Positions 10,901-19,839 are shown, counted from the first letter of the stretch. The stretch is 43,427 nt of DNA from Bacteroidota bacterium (GCA_013286305.1 JABDFW010000017.1:1443-44869), one strand, 5' to 3'. Notes: a model not told the origin generated them from the letters alone. Translations and numbers: made by a program.

Positions 10901-11000
10901 CCCATCTATCAAAAATTTTCAACCCGAAAAACAGTTTGCAAAAGATGAAAATATTCCCGTGGAAAAGAATAAAGGCTGGTTGATTGTTGTGAGAGAGTAA
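7956..11000 (+). CDS. Large exported glycosidase-like protein (DUF6067/GH123-related)
   Basis: A 1014-residue secreted protein with signal peptide 'CYTALSIFTVTLVHAQ'. The N-terminal third is beta-rich (about residues 25-350). The middle and C-terminal parts read like a TIM-barrel glycosidase: 'FQWDTRFYHKYNNL' near 640, 'VKIYNTIREL', then 'GIDGIYLDDVAFDR' with Asp789-Asp790 at a strand end, 'GIIDLHSANQYN', and 'MIGYWSSHCPVK' before a C-terminal beta domain. This order resembles proteins annotated as DUF6067 or GH123-like. The substrate is unknown; amino-sugar glycans are a guess from GH123. No T9SS tail or lipobox is present. It stands alone between a divergent GNAT gene and a convergent TfoX-N gene, with no SusC/SusD genes nearby. 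Confidence 0.72.
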   Translation: MLKKIICYTALSIFTVTLVHAQDPRYDKDGKRVGVEYLQEKYTNANNDWNADSLGNYRAVLKVTDKGNIAIAHIYWRRRDSDPDKKRIIIEDGRTHKRITNVEIFENTRFNADFLFEPISGPGIYYAYYMPYKNEGRSNYPKGVYLKHDTTASETWLQPIKNSKGIAHASCLEIQAINASNSPYPMEVIATQDETVDLVNKYSKESFLVFPEDRIYSVRMKDDLPLKWIEKGPFAPFAGTADKGEDYTFQVGIYALQNIQDVQVGFSDLVNASGNKILAKNISCINTDGVTYDAKPFNNKIDVAAGKVQALWCALKIPSSIPAGVYKGKAKVSANGVAGKEISISITVSNHQAINGNIGEPEKMTRLHWLNSTMAQENTVIAPYTPLQVTGNTISLLGRKVELNNDGFPKQIQTYFTEEMTGYTTQPNNELTEPIHFHFTKTDGKNLQWQHSGVQFTKQEQGTVTWKAVNTNDTLQMEVSASMEFDGFISYTVKVTALQDVDMKDIAMHIPFRKEASAYMMGLGQKGGLRPDSIAWKWDVAHKNQDGAWIGAVNAGLQYSLRDENYVRPLNTNFYLQKPLLLPSSWGNDNKGGITIAQRPDFVLANNYSGPRSLKKGDVLYYNFNLLITPFHPINTDFQWDTRFYHKYNNLDSIKATGATVVNIHHATPINPWINYPFIEWRKMKGYIDTAHSLGLKVKIYNTIRELSDHAYETFALRSLGHEVYSPGKGGGFSWLQEHIGDDYIAAWFVPELKDAAIVNSGMNRWHNYYVEGMNWLVNNVGIDGIYLDDVAFDRVTMKRIKRVLTQNGHPGIIDLHSANQYNKSDGFNNSAMLYMEHFPYLNRLWFGEYFDYENNDPGFFLTEVSGIPFGLMGEMLQGDGNQWRGMVYGMTNRLGWSDKSDPTPVWKLWNDIGMHGMNMIGYWSSHCPVKTDNDKVLATVYKKPGVALISIASWADADVNIQLTIDWEALGIDPAKATIIAPSIKNFQPEKQFAKDENIPVEKNKGWLIVVRE

Positions 11001-11004
11001 ACCC

Positions 11005-11075
11005 AGTCTGACGGTCTCCGTTTGACCAGAAATAATTCGGTAAATAGTGTATAGTCAGAAGGAGGCCGTCAGACT
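11005..11075. repeat. Long imperfect inverted repeat between convergent genes
   Basis: Arms of 22 bp (11005-11026 and 11054-11075) match at 19 of 22 positions, with the outer ten bases AGTCTGACGG/CCGTCAGACT perfect. The loop is 27 nt. It fills the gap between the glycosidase gene and the TfoX-N gene. It has no T-run on either side, so it is not a standard intrinsic terminator. It may be a bidirectional barrier or a small mobile palindromic element. Confidence 0.75.
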
Positions 11076-11080
11076 ATGCG

Positions 11081-11419
11081 CTATTTCTTTTTAGATGATT
11101 TTGCAAGCCTGTTAAAATCAAGGCAAAGCTTTATCCAGTGGTCAAAATCTTTTTTGCTCTTAAAAGCATCGGGGCTTACAAACACAAAATCTTTCATCAC
11201 TTTTCCCCGCATGATCATTTCACTGCAGCCCGGCTGTTCAACGGCTGCCGCTTGCTTTTCAGCGCCAATACGGCACATAAGCCTGTCACCGCTTACGCTA
11301 ATACACATTTTGTCGTTTACCATGAAGGTGATACCCCGGAACATTTTCTTTTCTTCAACGTTTGGAACATCTTCAAGAGCAACTCTTATCCTGTTTGCAA
11401 GCTTTTCGTCGTATGCCAT
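11081..11419 (-). CDS. TfoX/Sxy N-terminal domain protein
   Basis: A 112-residue protein consisting only of the TfoX N-terminal domain. It starts 'MAYDEKLANRIRVAL' and has the family's 'VEEKKMFRGITFMVNDKMCISV' strand pair and 'MRGKVMKDFVFVSPDAF'. In Gammaproteobacteria TfoX/Sxy controls competence. Stand-alone N-domain proteins in Bacteroidota have no shown role in DNA uptake, and that role should not be transferred. The C-terminus is Lys-rich (SSKKK). Minus strand, downstream of the zinc-ribbon gene with about 97 nt between them. Confidence 0.85.
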   Translation of the reverse strand: MAYDEKLANRIRVALEDVPNVEEKKMFRGITFMVNDKMCISVSGDRLMCRIGAEKQAAAVEQPGCSEMIMRGKVMKDFVFVSPDAFKSKKDFDHWIKLCLDFNRLAKSSKKK

Positions 11420-11516
11420 AAGTATTTTACTGTGTGGTTAAAATTAATTATTCCGCTTAATTTATTCAGGCTTTGTATTAATAATTTTTTTTGAATAATG
11501 TGCAGGAGAGAATGCT

Positions 11517-11828
11517 TTAGTTTATTTGCCTTTTGTTCCCGCATTCGGCACATAACAATGCGCCCTGCGTTCTGTAGGGTTTACCACAATTCTCACAGGG
11601 CGGCCCGTATGCAGCTATCCTGTGATGCATTATGATATTAGGGTTTGTTTCTTCCAAACCGGCAATGTGTTTGTAGTAATCGAGTAAAGGCTTAAATTGA
11701 AGTGCTTTATTCCCCAAAAGCATTGTGTTTGTTAATGCTTCCCCGTACAGTTTATATGCAATTGCATATTCATCTTCATCTAACATGGGCACCTCTGTTT
11801 TGCATCTCCAGCACCAGAGTATTTTCAT
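11517..11828 (-). CDS. Small zinc-ribbon protein of unknown function
   Basis: A 103-residue protein with Cys clusters at both ends: 'CWRCKTEVPML' at residues 6-16, and 'CENCGKPYRTQGALLCAECG' near the C-terminus, which has the spacing of a zinc ribbon. Between them is a helical stretch (AYKLYGEALTNT, LLDYYKHIAG). The N-terminal CxxC could join a second metal site. Short proteins of this kind occur in Bacteroidota, but I do not recognise a named family. It is divergent from mnmH (149 bp between start codons). Confidence 0.65.
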   Translation of the reverse strand: MKILWCWRCKTEVPMLDEDEYAIAYKLYGEALTNTMLLGNKALQFKPLLDYYKHIAGLEETNPNIIMHHRIAAYGPPCENCGKPYRTQGALLCAECGNKRQIN

Positions 11829-11977
11829 GAAGATATAAGGTTTTCATAATAAACGCCGTGCAAGCCTTGTTAGTATTAATAAGGGTACAATTATTTGGCC
11901 GCGAAAAACTGTCCCTTCTCCTTATGTTTTCACCTTGGTGTGTATTTTCAACTAAAAAATTCATTTTTGCACCACTA

Positions 11978-13051
11978 ATGGCTATAGAAAAAATAACCAT
12001 AGAACAATTTTTGCAACTGCGGGGCAGGTATCCTGTACTTGATGTACGCAGCCCCGGCGAATATAACCATGCCCATATACCCGGGGCTTATAGCCTGCCG
12101 TTATTTACAGACGAAGAACGAAAAGTAGTGGGTACAATTTATAAACAGGTAAATAAAGAAGCCGCTATAAAAAAGGGGCTGGAATATTTTGGGCCTAAGA
12201 TGGTGAACATGATTGATATTGCGGAGAAGATAATGGAAGAGTACAATATTAGTACAGAACCAAAGGAAAAAGCGGTAATCGTCCATTGCTGGCGGGGAGG
12301 AATGCGCAGTGCGGGGGTGGCGTGGTTGCTGGGGTTGTACGGTTTTAAGGTTTATACAATAGTTGGCGGGTATAAATATTTCAGGCGGTGGTGCATAGCA
12401 CAGTTTGAAAAGGAATATTCCTTTAAAGTGATTGGCGGTTATACAGGCAGCGGTAAAACTGCTATTTTAAACGAATTAAAGCAACGGGGGAGTAAAATAA
12501 TAGACCTTGAAGCAATTGCCCGGCACAAAGGCTCCGCCTTTGGCAACCTGCAACGTGGGACACAGCCAACACAGGAGATGTTTGAGAATATACTGGCATT
12601 GGAATTAGCATGTGTTGAAAAAGATATTACCTGGATTGAAGATGAAAGCCAGCGAATTGGTGATGTAAATATCCCGGCACCATTGCATAAGTCTATTCAA
12701 AACTGCCCGTTATATTTCCTGGAAATACCTTTTGAAAAACGCCTGCAGTATATTATTGACGGGTATGGCAAATTTGAAAAAGAAGCTTTAGCAGAAGCGA
12801 TAATCCGCATAAAAAAACGCTTAGGCGGCCTTGAAACAAAAACAGCGCTCGCTTTTTTAGAAGAAGATGACCTACATAACTGCTTCGGCATATTATTAAA
12901 ATATTATGACAAGCAATATTTAAAATGTTTGAGGCAAAAAGATGAACAGTTTAAACCGGTAAAGAAAATTGTATGTGAAGACACGGATGCAATAGTAAAT
13001 ACACGGGCGATGCAGAAGGAACAGGCTTTCACAGAAATAAAAGTAAATTAA
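11978..13051 (+). CDS. mnmH: tRNA 2-selenouridine synthase
   Basis: MnmH (SelU/YbbB) replaces sulfur by selenium in 5-substituted 2-thiouridine at the wobble position of tRNA, using selenophosphate made by SelD. The N-terminal rhodanese domain has the catalytic loop '[11 protein letters not shown]' with Cys104. The C-terminal half has a P-loop (GGYTGSGKT, residues 153-161) as in the family. The ATG at 11978 ([10 protein letters not shown]) is preferred over the in-frame upstream start at 11858, because the extra 40 residues match no part of the family. CATTTTTG at 11962-11969, a one-mismatch -7 box, sits 8 nt upstream. The gene ends one base before selD starts, so the two form an operon. Confidence 0.93.
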   Translation: MAIEKITIEQFLQLRGRYPVLDVRSPGEYNHAHIPGAYSLPLFTDEERKVVGTIYKQVNKEAAIKKGLEYFGPKMVNMIDIAEKIMEEYNISTEPKEKAVIVHCWRGGMRSAGVAWLLGLYGFKVYTIVGGYKYFRRWCIAQFEKEYSFKVIGGYTGSGKTAILNELKQRGSKIIDLEAIARHKGSAFGNLQRGTQPTQEMFENILALELACVEKDITWIEDESQRIGDVNIPAPLHKSIQNCPLYFLEIPFEKRLQYIIDGYGKFEKEALAEAIIRIKKRLGGLETKTALAFLEEDDLHNCFGILLKYYDKQYLKCLRQKDEQFKPVKKIVCEDTDAIVNTRAMQKEQAFTEIKVN

Positions 13052-13052
13052 A

Positions 13053-14105
13053 ATGAATGAACAGTTAATAAAACTTACCCAATATTCACATGGCGCCGGT
13101 TGTGGTTGCAAAATTGCGCCTAAGGTATTAGATCAAATATTACAAAGCAATTTTACCTCACCGGATAATGGCAAACTATTGATAGGCAACCATAGCAAAG
13201 ACGATGCAGCCGTTTATGATATGGGCAATGGAACCGCACTTATTTCAACTACGGATTTTTTTATGCCTATTGTTGATGATGCATACGATTTTGGAAGGAT
13301 TGCATCCGCCAATGCCATCAGCGATGTATATGCAATGGGTGGCAAGCCTATTTTAGCGATAGCTATTTTGGGGTGGCCCGTTAATAAATTATCACCGGAA
13401 ATTGCAAAGCGGGTAATTGAAGGCAGCAGGAGCATTTGTGCTGAAGCGGGCATACCACTTGCAGGCGGCCACAGTATTGATTCACCGGAACCTATTTTTG
13501 GGTTAGCGGTGAACGGCATTATTGATATAGAAAATATTAAAAAAAATAACACAGCCAAACCGGGTGATACTTTATTCCTCACTAAAAAGATAGGTGTTGG
13601 TATTTTAACCACCGCGGAAAAGAAAGATTTATTGAAAGAAGAGCACAGAGGGCTTGCTGCGCTGCAAATGATGCAATTGAACAAAGTTGGTGAGCAACTT
13701 GGCAAGATGCCGGGCGTTACTGCTATGACTGATGTTACCGGTTTTGGCTTATTGGGGCATTTAGTTGAAATGTGTGAGGGCAGCCGAGTTAGTGCAGAGG
13801 TATATTTTGAAAAAGTTCCTTTAATAATTGATCAGCTTGCCTTTTATGTTGATCAAAATGCAATACCAGGAGGCACCGTTAGAAATTGGGATAGTTATGG
13901 TGATAAAATTTCATTTGCCCGTTACCTGGATGAAGACTATGCAAAAACTTTGCTGGCGGATCCCCAAACAAGCGGCGGCCTGTTAATTGCAGTTGCAGAA
14001 GGCGCGGTTGGCGAAGTGCAAACATTATTGGGCACATTTGAATTATATAATAAACCCATTGGAAAAATAGTGGCGGAAAATGCCAAGCTTATTAACGTTG
14101 AGTGA
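13053..14105 (+). CDS. selD: Selenide, water dikinase (selenophosphate synthetase), cysteine form
   Basis: SelD makes selenophosphate from selenide and ATP. The active-site segment is '[13 protein letters not shown]' with Cys17 and Lys20, the same positions as in E. coli SelD, so this is the Cys form rather than a selenoprotein. Further family marks are '[20 protein letters not shown]', '[17 protein letters not shown]' and the C-terminal '[14 protein letters not shown]'. The length (350 residues) is normal. It follows mnmH by one base. No selA, selB or selC is visible here, so the local context points to selenium use in tRNA modification. Confidence 0.96.
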   Translation: MNEQLIKLTQYSHGAGCGCKIAPKVLDQILQSNFTSPDNGKLLIGNHSKDDAAVYDMGNGTALISTTDFFMPIVDDAYDFGRIASANAISDVYAMGGKPILAIAILGWPVNKLSPEIAKRVIEGSRSICAEAGIPLAGGHSIDSPEPIFGLAVNGIIDIENIKKNNTAKPGDTLFLTKKIGVGILTTAEKKDLLKEEHRGLAALQMMQLNKVGEQLGKMPGVTAMTDVTGFGLLGHLVEMCEGSRVSAEVYFEKVPLIIDQLAFYVDQNAIPGGTVRNWDSYGDKISFARYLDEDYAKTLLADPQTSGGLLIAVAEGAVGEVQTLLGTFELYNKPIGKIVAENAKLINVE

Positions 14106-14171
14106 ACCCTGGTTTTTTTCACAGCAAAACATTCCCTGCAGTTAATTAAAACACTACTTTTAGCATAACAT

Positions 14172-15674
14172 ATGAAACTCCTGTCATCACAACAAATACA
14201 CCTGTGGGATGCCTACACCATAGAGCATGAACCCATATCATCAATTGACCTGATGGAAAGGGCGGCCGGTAAATGCACTGATTTTATACTTGAGAAGAAT
14301 CTTGCTGATCATCCTGTAAAAATATTTTGTGGTAAAGGGAACAACGGCGGTGATGGACTGGTGATTGCACGCCAATTAATAGAAACGGGATTTCAGCCAA
14401 TGATCTATATTCTTGAATTTGGCGCTAAAGGAACGGAGGATTTTCAGGCTAACCTGCACAAACTACACCAGCTAACAACAAACATCTTTTTCATCCAGTC
14501 AAAAGAATTCTTTCCTTTTATAGAAAAAAATGATGTAGTAGTTGATGCGTTATACGGCTCGGGCCTTAACAGGCCGTTACAATTCTTAAGCGCCGACCTG
14601 GTGGAACATATTAATGATTCGGGCGCAACAACGGTGGCCATCGATGTGCCAAGCGGCATGTATGTTGATAAAAGTTGTAAAGGCGATATAGTTATTAAAG
14701 CAGCTTATTCTTTAACCTTTCAAACTACAAAGCTTTGCTTTTTATTAGCTGAAAATGCGGACCTTTTTGGAGAAGTGGAAGTGCTCGATATTGGCCTTAT
14801 CTCTAAATTTTCACAACAGGTTTATACCACCTTCCACCTTACTGAGAAAGCGCAAATTGCAGGGTATATAAAACCGAGAAAAAGTTTTGCAAATAAGGGC
14901 AATTATGGCCATTCATTATTAATAGCGGGGAATACCGGGAAAATGGGCGCCGGTGTATTAGCGGCAAAAGCTTGCTTGAGAAGCGGTGCTGGGCTTGTTA
15001 CGGTAAACATCCCCGAAAGCTCGCTGAATATTGTACAAACCGCCTTGCCGGAAGCCATGTGCGATGTAAGAAATGCTGCAGTTGAATGGGATAAATTCAG
15101 TGCAGGTGGCATAGGGCCGGGATTAGGAACAAAAGATGACGCTAAAAATATATTAAAGGAAATGTTACAGCATTTTACCAGGCCAGTAGTTTTTGATGCG
15201 GATGCATTAAATATAATATCTGAAGAAAGGGAGTTGTTGGGAAAAATTAAACCTGGCAGCATCATTACCCCTCATCCCAAAGAATTTGAAAGGCTTTTTG
15301 GTAAATTTGAAAATGAGATGGATAGATTAAATAAAGCAATTGAATTATCTAAGCAGTACAATTTTATAATCGTTCTAAAAGGGCATAATACGCTGGTTGC
15401 TTCGCAGGGCCAGGGCTGGTTTAACAGCACCGGTAATGCAGGTATGGCCAAAGGCGGCAGCGGGGATATACTTACCGGCATCATCACAGCTTTTTTATCG
15501 CAGGGCTATGAACCATTAAAGACTGCAATAGCAGGAGTATATATACATGGGCTGGCGGCAGACCTTGCTTTGCAACAGCAATCACAGGAAAGTTTACTCG
15601 CTTCAGATATTATTGAGCACCTGGGAAAAGCCTTTTATGATATTCATGAAATAAGAAAAGGGATTCAAGAATGA
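14172..15674 (+). CDS. nnr: Bifunctional NAD(P)H-hydrate epimerase / ADP-dependent dehydratase
   Basis: A two-domain metabolite-repair enzyme that restores damaged NAD(P)H hydrates. Residues 1 to about 215 are the YjeF-N epimerase ('KIFCGKGNNGGDGLVIAR', 'VVDALYGSGLNRPL', 'VAIDVPSGMYVD'). Residues about 225-500 are the ADP/ATP-dependent dehydratase with 'LIAGNTGKMGAGVLAAKACL', 'GIGPGLGT', 'VFDADALN', 'ITPHPKEFERL' and the nucleotide motif 'AKGGSGDILTGIITAFL'. All key motifs are present and the length is typical. TACTTTTA, a weak -7 box, ends nine bases before the ATG. The gene ends in a hairpin at 15658-15683. Confidence 0.95.
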   Translation: MKLLSSQQIHLWDAYTIEHEPISSIDLMERAAGKCTDFILEKNLADHPVKIFCGKGNNGGDGLVIARQLIETGFQPMIYILEFGAKGTEDFQANLHKLHQLTTNIFFIQSKEFFPFIEKNDVVVDALYGSGLNRPLQFLSADLVEHINDSGATTVAIDVPSGMYVDKSCKGDIVIKAAYSLTFQTTKLCFLLAENADLFGEVEVLDIGLISKFSQQVYTTFHLTEKAQIAGYIKPRKSFANKGNYGHSLLIAGNTGKMGAGVLAAKACLRSGAGLVTVNIPESSLNIVQTALPEAMCDVRNAAVEWDKFSAGGIGPGLGTKDDAKNILKEMLQHFTRPVVFDADALNIISEERELLGKIKPGSIITPHPKEFERLFGKFENEMDRLNKAIELSKQYNFIIVLKGHNTLVASQGQGWFNSTGNAGMAKGGSGDILTGIITAFLSQGYEPLKTAIAGVYIHGLAADLALQQQSQESLLASDIIEHLGKAFYDIHEIRKGIQE

Positions 15675-15683
15675 ATCCCTTTG
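15658..15683 (+). terminator. Hairpin at the end of nnr
   Basis: AAGGGATTC (15658-15666) and GAATCCCTT (15673-15681) form a perfect 9-bp stem with a 6-nt loop, spanning the nnr stop codon. The T-run after it is short, so termination is likely but not certain. Confidence 0.5.
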
Positions 15684-15876
15684 TAACCCTTCATAAACAA
15701 TCCATACCCCTATGGATAGTATCTTAAAATATGTTGTTTTTTGACTTGATAGAGCAATATTAAAAAAGAATTAAAACACTAAAAAGCCATTACCAATCTT
15801 TTTGGCGAATACCCTTTTTTTTGCGGTGAAATGGCTGGATAAACGCATCTTTTTTAACATATTAGCGATTAAACCC

Positions 15877-15884
15877 TATTTTTG
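15877..15884 (+). promoter_or_regulatory. Probable -7 box of hppA
   Basis: TATTTTTG matches the Bacteroidota -7 consensus exactly and lies 38 nt before the hppA start codon. A T-rich stretch takes the -33 position, without a clear TTTG. The rest of the region 15675-15922 shows nothing else distinct. Confidence 0.45.
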
Positions 15885-15922
15885 CCGACCTAATTAAAAA
15901 TTTATCTGACACACGAACGCTT

Positions 15923-18178
15923 ATGACCAGATATTTCTTCCTTGCAGTTCCGGCCATGGGTTTAATTGGCCTTATTTACACGTTCATTAAGTTCAACTGG
16001 GTTTCCCGGCAGGATGCGGGCGACAGCCGTATGAAAGAGATAAGTACCTATATAGCTGAAGGCGCTATGGCGTTTCTTAAAGCTGAATGGAAGATCCTTT
16101 CTTATTTTGTTGTTATAGTGGCATTATTGCTGGGTTTTATGGCTTCGCAAAACCTTAATTCTCACTGGACGATCGCCTTGGCTTTTATTTTCGGGGCTGT
16201 CTGCAGTGCAACAGCGGGTTTTATCGGGATGAAGGTTGCAACAAAAGCCAATGTAAGAACTACACAAGCTGCAAAAACAAGTTTAGCTAAAGCATTGAAT
16301 GTTTCATTTGGCGGGGGGTCTGTAATGGGTCTTGGTGTAGCAGGTTTGGCGGTAATGGGCTTAGGCTGCTTATTTATAGTTTTAAAGCATTTTTTTCATG
16401 GTGGCGTTGTTGATTCAGATGAAATGAGGCGTACCATTGAAGTGCTCACAGGTTTTTCACTCGGGGCAGAAAGTATTGCCCTGTTTGCCCGTGTAGGCGG
16501 AGGTATATATACAAAAGCTGCCGATGTAGGCGCTGACCTTGTTGGCAAAGTAGAAGCCGGTATCCCGGAAGATGACCCCCGCAACCCCGCAACTATTGCT
16601 GATAATGTGGGCGATAATGTGGGCGATGTTGCCGGTATGGGCGCTGATCTTTTTGGCTCTTATGTTGCCACTGTCCTGGCTTCCATCGTTCTTGGGCAGG
16701 AAACAACCTCTGTAGATAAATTTGGCGGTTTTGCGCCTATCATACTGCCTATGATAATAGCGGGCGTTGGAATACTATTTTCAATCATAGGTACTTTTTT
16801 TGTTCGCATTAGTGATGCAGCCGGCATCAATACCCATAACGTACAAAAAGCGCTTAACATGGGCAACTGGGGATCTATCATATTAACAGCCATTGCCTGT
16901 GTTGGCCTGGTATATTATATATTACCTGATACACCAATGATATTGCGCGATATGCCGTTTACCAAATGGGGTGTTTTAGGCGCGATTGGTGTTGGTTTGG
17001 CAGTAGGTACTTTAATGAGCATCATCACAGAATATTATACAGCCATGGGTAAACGCCCGGTGCTTAGTATTATACGCCAATCGGTAACAGGCCATGCAAC
17101 CAACGTAATTGGTGGTTTGGCAGTTGGTATGGAATCAACCTTTTTACCGATTCTTGTTCTTGCTGCCGGCATCTGGGGTTCTTATGAATGCGCAAATCTC
17201 TATGGTGTTGCTATAGCAGCAGCAGGCATGATGGCTACAACAGCTATGCAGTTGGCGATTGATGCCTTTGGCCCTATTGCCGACAACGCAGGCGGTATTG
17301 CCGAAATGTGCGAGCTGCCTAAAGAAGTTCGCGAAAAAACCGATGTGCTGGATGCTGTGGGTAATACAACCGCGGCATCGGGCAAAGGCTTCGCAATTGC
17401 TTCGGCTGCTTTAACTGCCCTTGCATTATTTGCGGCTTATGTAGGCGTAATAAAGCACAATGGTTATGCAATGACAGGTATTGATATTTATAAAGCAAGC
17501 GTGCTGGCAAGCCTTTTTGTAGGCGGCATGATTCCGTTTATTTTTTCCTCACTTGCCATACGCGCGGTTGGCGAGGCTGCCATGGCAATGGTAGAAGAAG
17601 TAAGGCGGCAGTTTAAAACCATTCCTGGCATTATGGAAGGGACAGGCAAACCGGAATATGACAAGTGTGTTGCCATATCTACAGACGCCTCTATTAAAAA
17701 AATGATGCTGCCCGGTGCAATTGCTATTGTCTCCCCTTTAATTATCGGCTTCCTTTTGGGCCCCGAAGCATTGGGTGGTTTTTTGGCAGGCGCAACTGTT
17801 AGCGGCGTATTGATGGGGATGTTCCAAAACAACGCGGGCGGCGCCTGGGATAATGCAAAAAAATCTTTTGAAAAAGGCGTAGAAATAAACGGCGTTACCT
17901 ATTATAAAAAATCAGAGCCGCATAAAGCTTCCGTAACCGGTGATACCGTTGGCGATCCCTTTAAGGATACTTCAGGGCCTTCAATGAATATCCTTATCAA
18001 ACTTATGTCTATCGTTTCATTGGTAGTGGCCCCTACCCTTGCAGGTGTTTTTAAAGATAAGGTTGCACCGGCAAATACAGGGAAACAAAAAGTGGAGATA
18101 CACTACCAGGCGCCTGTTGCCGCAGCAAAAGCAAATACAGTTGTACTTGCAGCACCTTCAACAACGGCTAAGCAATAA
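15923..18178 (+). CDS. hppA: Membrane-bound ion-pumping pyrophosphatase, K+-dependent type
   Basis: A 751-residue polytopic membrane enzyme that couples pyrophosphate hydrolysis to cation export. The substrate site is complete: '[38 protein letters not shown]' (residues about 197-235) and a C-terminal [11 protein letters not shown]. The K+-switch region reads [10 protein letters not shown] with Ala484 and Gly487. K+-independent enzymes carry Lys and Thr at these places, so K+ dependence is predicted. At the site where Na+-pumps carry Glu (LFESY) this protein has Gly245 (LFGSY), and a Glu appears in the earlier helix (Glu183, GAES). This pattern suggests an H+ pump of the Flavobacterium type. 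The C-terminal tail is Ala/Thr-rich. A terminator follows. Confidence 0.96.
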   Translation: MTRYFFLAVPAMGLIGLIYTFIKFNWVSRQDAGDSRMKEISTYIAEGAMAFLKAEWKILSYFVVIVALLLGFMASQNLNSHWTIALAFIFGAVCSATAGFIGMKVATKANVRTTQAAKTSLAKALNVSFGGGSVMGLGVAGLAVMGLGCLFIVLKHFFHGGVVDSDEMRRTIEVLTGFSLGAESIALFARVGGGIYTKAADVGADLVGKVEAGIPEDDPRNPATIADNVGDNVGDVAGMGADLFGSYVATVLASIVLGQETTSVDKFGGFAPIILPMIIAGVGILFSIIGTFFVRISDAAGINTHNVQKALNMGNWGSIILTAIACVGLVYYILPDTPMILRDMPFTKWGVLGAIGVGLAVGTLMSIITEYYTAMGKRPVLSIIRQSVTGHATNVIGGLAVGMESTFLPILVLAAGIWGSYECANLYGVAIAAAGMMATTAMQLAIDAFGPIADNAGGIAEMCELPKEVREKTDVLDAVGNTTAASGKGFAIASAALTALALFAAYVGVIKHNGYAMTGIDIYKASVLASLFVGGMIPFIFSSLAIRAVGEAAMAMVEEVRRQFKTIPGIMEGTGKPEYDKCVAISTDASIKKMMLPGAIAIVSPLIIGFLLGPEALGGFLAGATVSGVLMGMFQNNAGGAWDNAKKSFEKGVEINGVTYYKKSEPHKASVTGDTVGDPFKDTSGPSMNILIKLMSIVSLVVAPTLAGVFKDKVAPANTGKQKVEIHYQAPVAAAKANTVVLAAPSTTAKQ

Positions 18179-18204
18179 TAATAGTATTACTTTTTTCTGA
18201 TAAT

Positions 18205-18232
18205 AGCCACTCAGAAGATGGGTGGCTTTTTT
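18205..18232 (+). terminator. Intrinsic terminator of hppA
   Basis: AGCCAC (18205-18210) pairs with GTGGCT (18222-18227) around an 11-nt loop, followed by six T residues. It lies 27 bp after the hppA stop. Confidence 0.75.
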
Positions 18233-18320
18233 CATTTCAGGTAATTCGTGCCGGTTTGCATTCGTCCGCGTTTGCAATTAAAAATCATCAGTCTTTCATC
18301 TTTCAGCATTTAGCTTTTAT

Positions 18321-18337
18321 TATCTTCGCTGCTTATG
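18321..18337 (+). promoter_or_regulatory. -7-like box 6 nt before trpS
   Basis: TATCTTCG (18321-18328) matches TAnnTTTG at five of six fixed positions and lies 6 nt before the trpS ATG at 18335. The same octamer precedes blaI. If it is used, the mRNA would be leaderless or nearly so. Confidence 0.35.
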
Positions 18338-19330
18338 CAAAAAGAGAAAGTTTTGAGTGGAATAAGGCCAACGGGGTTTGTGCACCTCGGTAACTATTTT
18401 GGGGCCATACGCAACTGGGTGAATATGCAGGATGAATATGATTGTTATTTTTGCGTAGTTGACTGGCACAGTTTAACCACACACCCCGATACCAGGGAAC
18501 TGCAAACCAGTGTTCACCGCCTGTTATCTGAATTGCTGGCCAGCGGCCTTGACCCGGATAAATGTGTGCTGTACATACAAAGCGATGTTCCTGAAATTGC
18601 TGAGCTATATTTTTATTTAAACACCATGGCTTATAAAGGTGAGTTGGAGAAAACAGCAACCTTTAAAGATAAAGTACGCCAGCAGCCCAATAATGTAAAC
18701 GCCGCATTGCTTACCTATCCTGTATTGCAGGCTGCAGATATTCTAATACACCGTGCGGTAAATGTGCCCGTGGGTAAAGACCAGGAACAGCATGTTGAAA
18801 TGACAAGAAATTTTGCCGACAGGTTCAACCACCGGTATGGCGATGTTTTTCCGTTGCCAAAAGCATTTAACTACGGCAGCAAATTAATCAAGATCATAAG
18901 CTTAGATGGAGGAGGTAAAATGAGCAAGAGCGAGAACCAAATGAATACCCTTTATTTGGCTGACGATAATGACCAAATAAGAACGAAGTTAATGAAAGCT
19001 AAATCAGATATAGTTCCTGCTGAAAAGAACGCTCAAAAATCTGAAGCCGTGCAAAACCTTTTTACGTTGATGAGCCTTGTGAGCGGGAAGGAAGTAACGG
19101 AGAAATTTGAGTCAGACTTTAATAACTGCATTATACGCTATGGTGACATGAAAAAGCAACTGGGTGAAGATATGGTACGATTTATGTCGCCCATACGCGA
19201 AAGGGCAGTAGCCATCCAGCAGGATAAGGCATATCTTTCAAAAGTAATTAAGCAGGGCAAAGAAAAGGCACGGGCAAGTGCAAGTGAAACACTTTTGCTG
19301 GTAAGAAAGGCTATGGGAGTTAATTATTAA
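18335..19330 (+). CDS. trpS: Tryptophanyl-tRNA synthetase
   Basis: TrpS is a class I aminoacyl-tRNA synthetase that charges tRNA-Trp. The ATP-binding HIGH-like motif is in 'SGIRPTGFVHLGNYFGAIRNW', and the second signature is KMSKS in 'GGGKMSKSENQ'. 'VPVGKDQEQHVEMTRNFADRFN' is a TrpS hallmark that distinguishes it from TyrRS. The length, 331 residues, is normal. It is cytoplasmic and a single-copy housekeeping gene here. The reading frame ends just before the 41-bp repeat array; no clear terminator hairpin separates them. Confidence 0.97.
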   Translation: MQKEKVLSGIRPTGFVHLGNYFGAIRNWVNMQDEYDCYFCVVDWHSLTTHPDTRELQTSVHRLLSELLASGLDPDKCVLYIQSDVPEIAELYFYLNTMAYKGELEKTATFKDKVRQQPNNVNAALLTYPVLQAADILIHRAVNVPVGKDQEQHVEMTRNFADRFNHRYGDVFPLPKAFNYGSKLIKIISLDGGGKMSKSENQMNTLYLADDNDQIRTKLMKAKSDIVPAEKNAQKSEAVQNLFTLMSLVSGKEVTEKFESDFNNCIIRYGDMKKQLGEDMVRFMSPIRERAVAIQQDKAYLSKVIKQGKEKARASASETLLLVRKAMGVNY

Positions 19331-19337
19331 ACGAGAA

Positions 19338-19620
19338 AAGTACCAATGAGCAAAAATTCCAAAGTCTAAATAAAGAGAAGCACCAAATAAAGAAAAGTAC
19401 CAAAGTCCAAATAAGAAGAAGTACCAAATGAAGAAAAGTACCAAAGTCCAAATGAGAAGAAGTACCAAATAAAGAAAAATTCCAAAGTCCAAACGAAGAG
19501 AAGTACCAAATAAAGAAAAGTACCAAAGTCCAAATGAGAAGAAGTACCAAATAAAGAAAAGTACCAAAGTCCAAATGAGAAGAAGTACCAAATAAAGAAA
19601 AGTACCAAAGCTCAAAATAG
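19338..19620. repeat. Tandem array of 41-bp repeats, about 7 units
   Basis: Equivalent bases recur at 19358, 19399, 19440, 19481, 19522, 19563 and 19604, an exact 41-bp period without indels. Each unit has two related halves, each containing (G)TACCAAA or TTCCAAA followed by an A/G-rich stretch. Units differ by a few substitutions. The plus strand is A-rich. The minus strand is open in several frames, giving Phe/Leu/Trp-rich hypothetical peptides that have no start context and are not called as genes. It lies between trpS and the deoxynucleoside kinase gene, in a 509-bp gap without a protein gene (19331-19839). Confidence 0.93.
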
Positions 19621-19778
19621 GAAAGTGGTGGAAAGATTAAATTTTTGAATCTTAATATTGATACTTTCATTCAAACTTTATTATCTTGACGATTGTTTGG
19701 TATTGTGCTGCCGTGTTGTCTTTCTACTCTATTTAGATAACCATTTTTGAGTTTTTATCAGCGGAACCGATATTTTTT

Positions 19779-19822
19779 CATTTGGACTTTGGAATTTTTC
19801 TTTATTTGGAATTTGGTATTTT
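19779..19822 (-). repeat. Inverted partial copy of the 41-bp repeat
   Basis: The segment 19781-19809 is the exact reverse complement of 29 nt within the array (19465-19493), and similarity continues to about 19822. It sits 17 nt before the start codon of the deoxynucleoside kinase gene. RNA containing both parts could fold into a long A/U-rich helix. Confidence 0.85.
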
Positions 19823-19839
19823 GCAATTTAATCACAAGT

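Noticed and set aside
13053..13115. Selenocysteine codon in selD
   Set aside because: Position 17 is a Cys codon (TGT) and no in-frame TGA is present.
19338..19620. CRISPR array
   Set aside because: The 41-bp units are contiguous with no unique spacers and no cas genes are near.
19238..19670. Three overlapping minus-strand ORFs encoding Phe/Leu/Trp-rich repeats
   Set aside because: They are the reverse of the 41-bp DNA repeat, open in several frames at once, with no start context or family. The open frames come from the sequence composition of the repeat.
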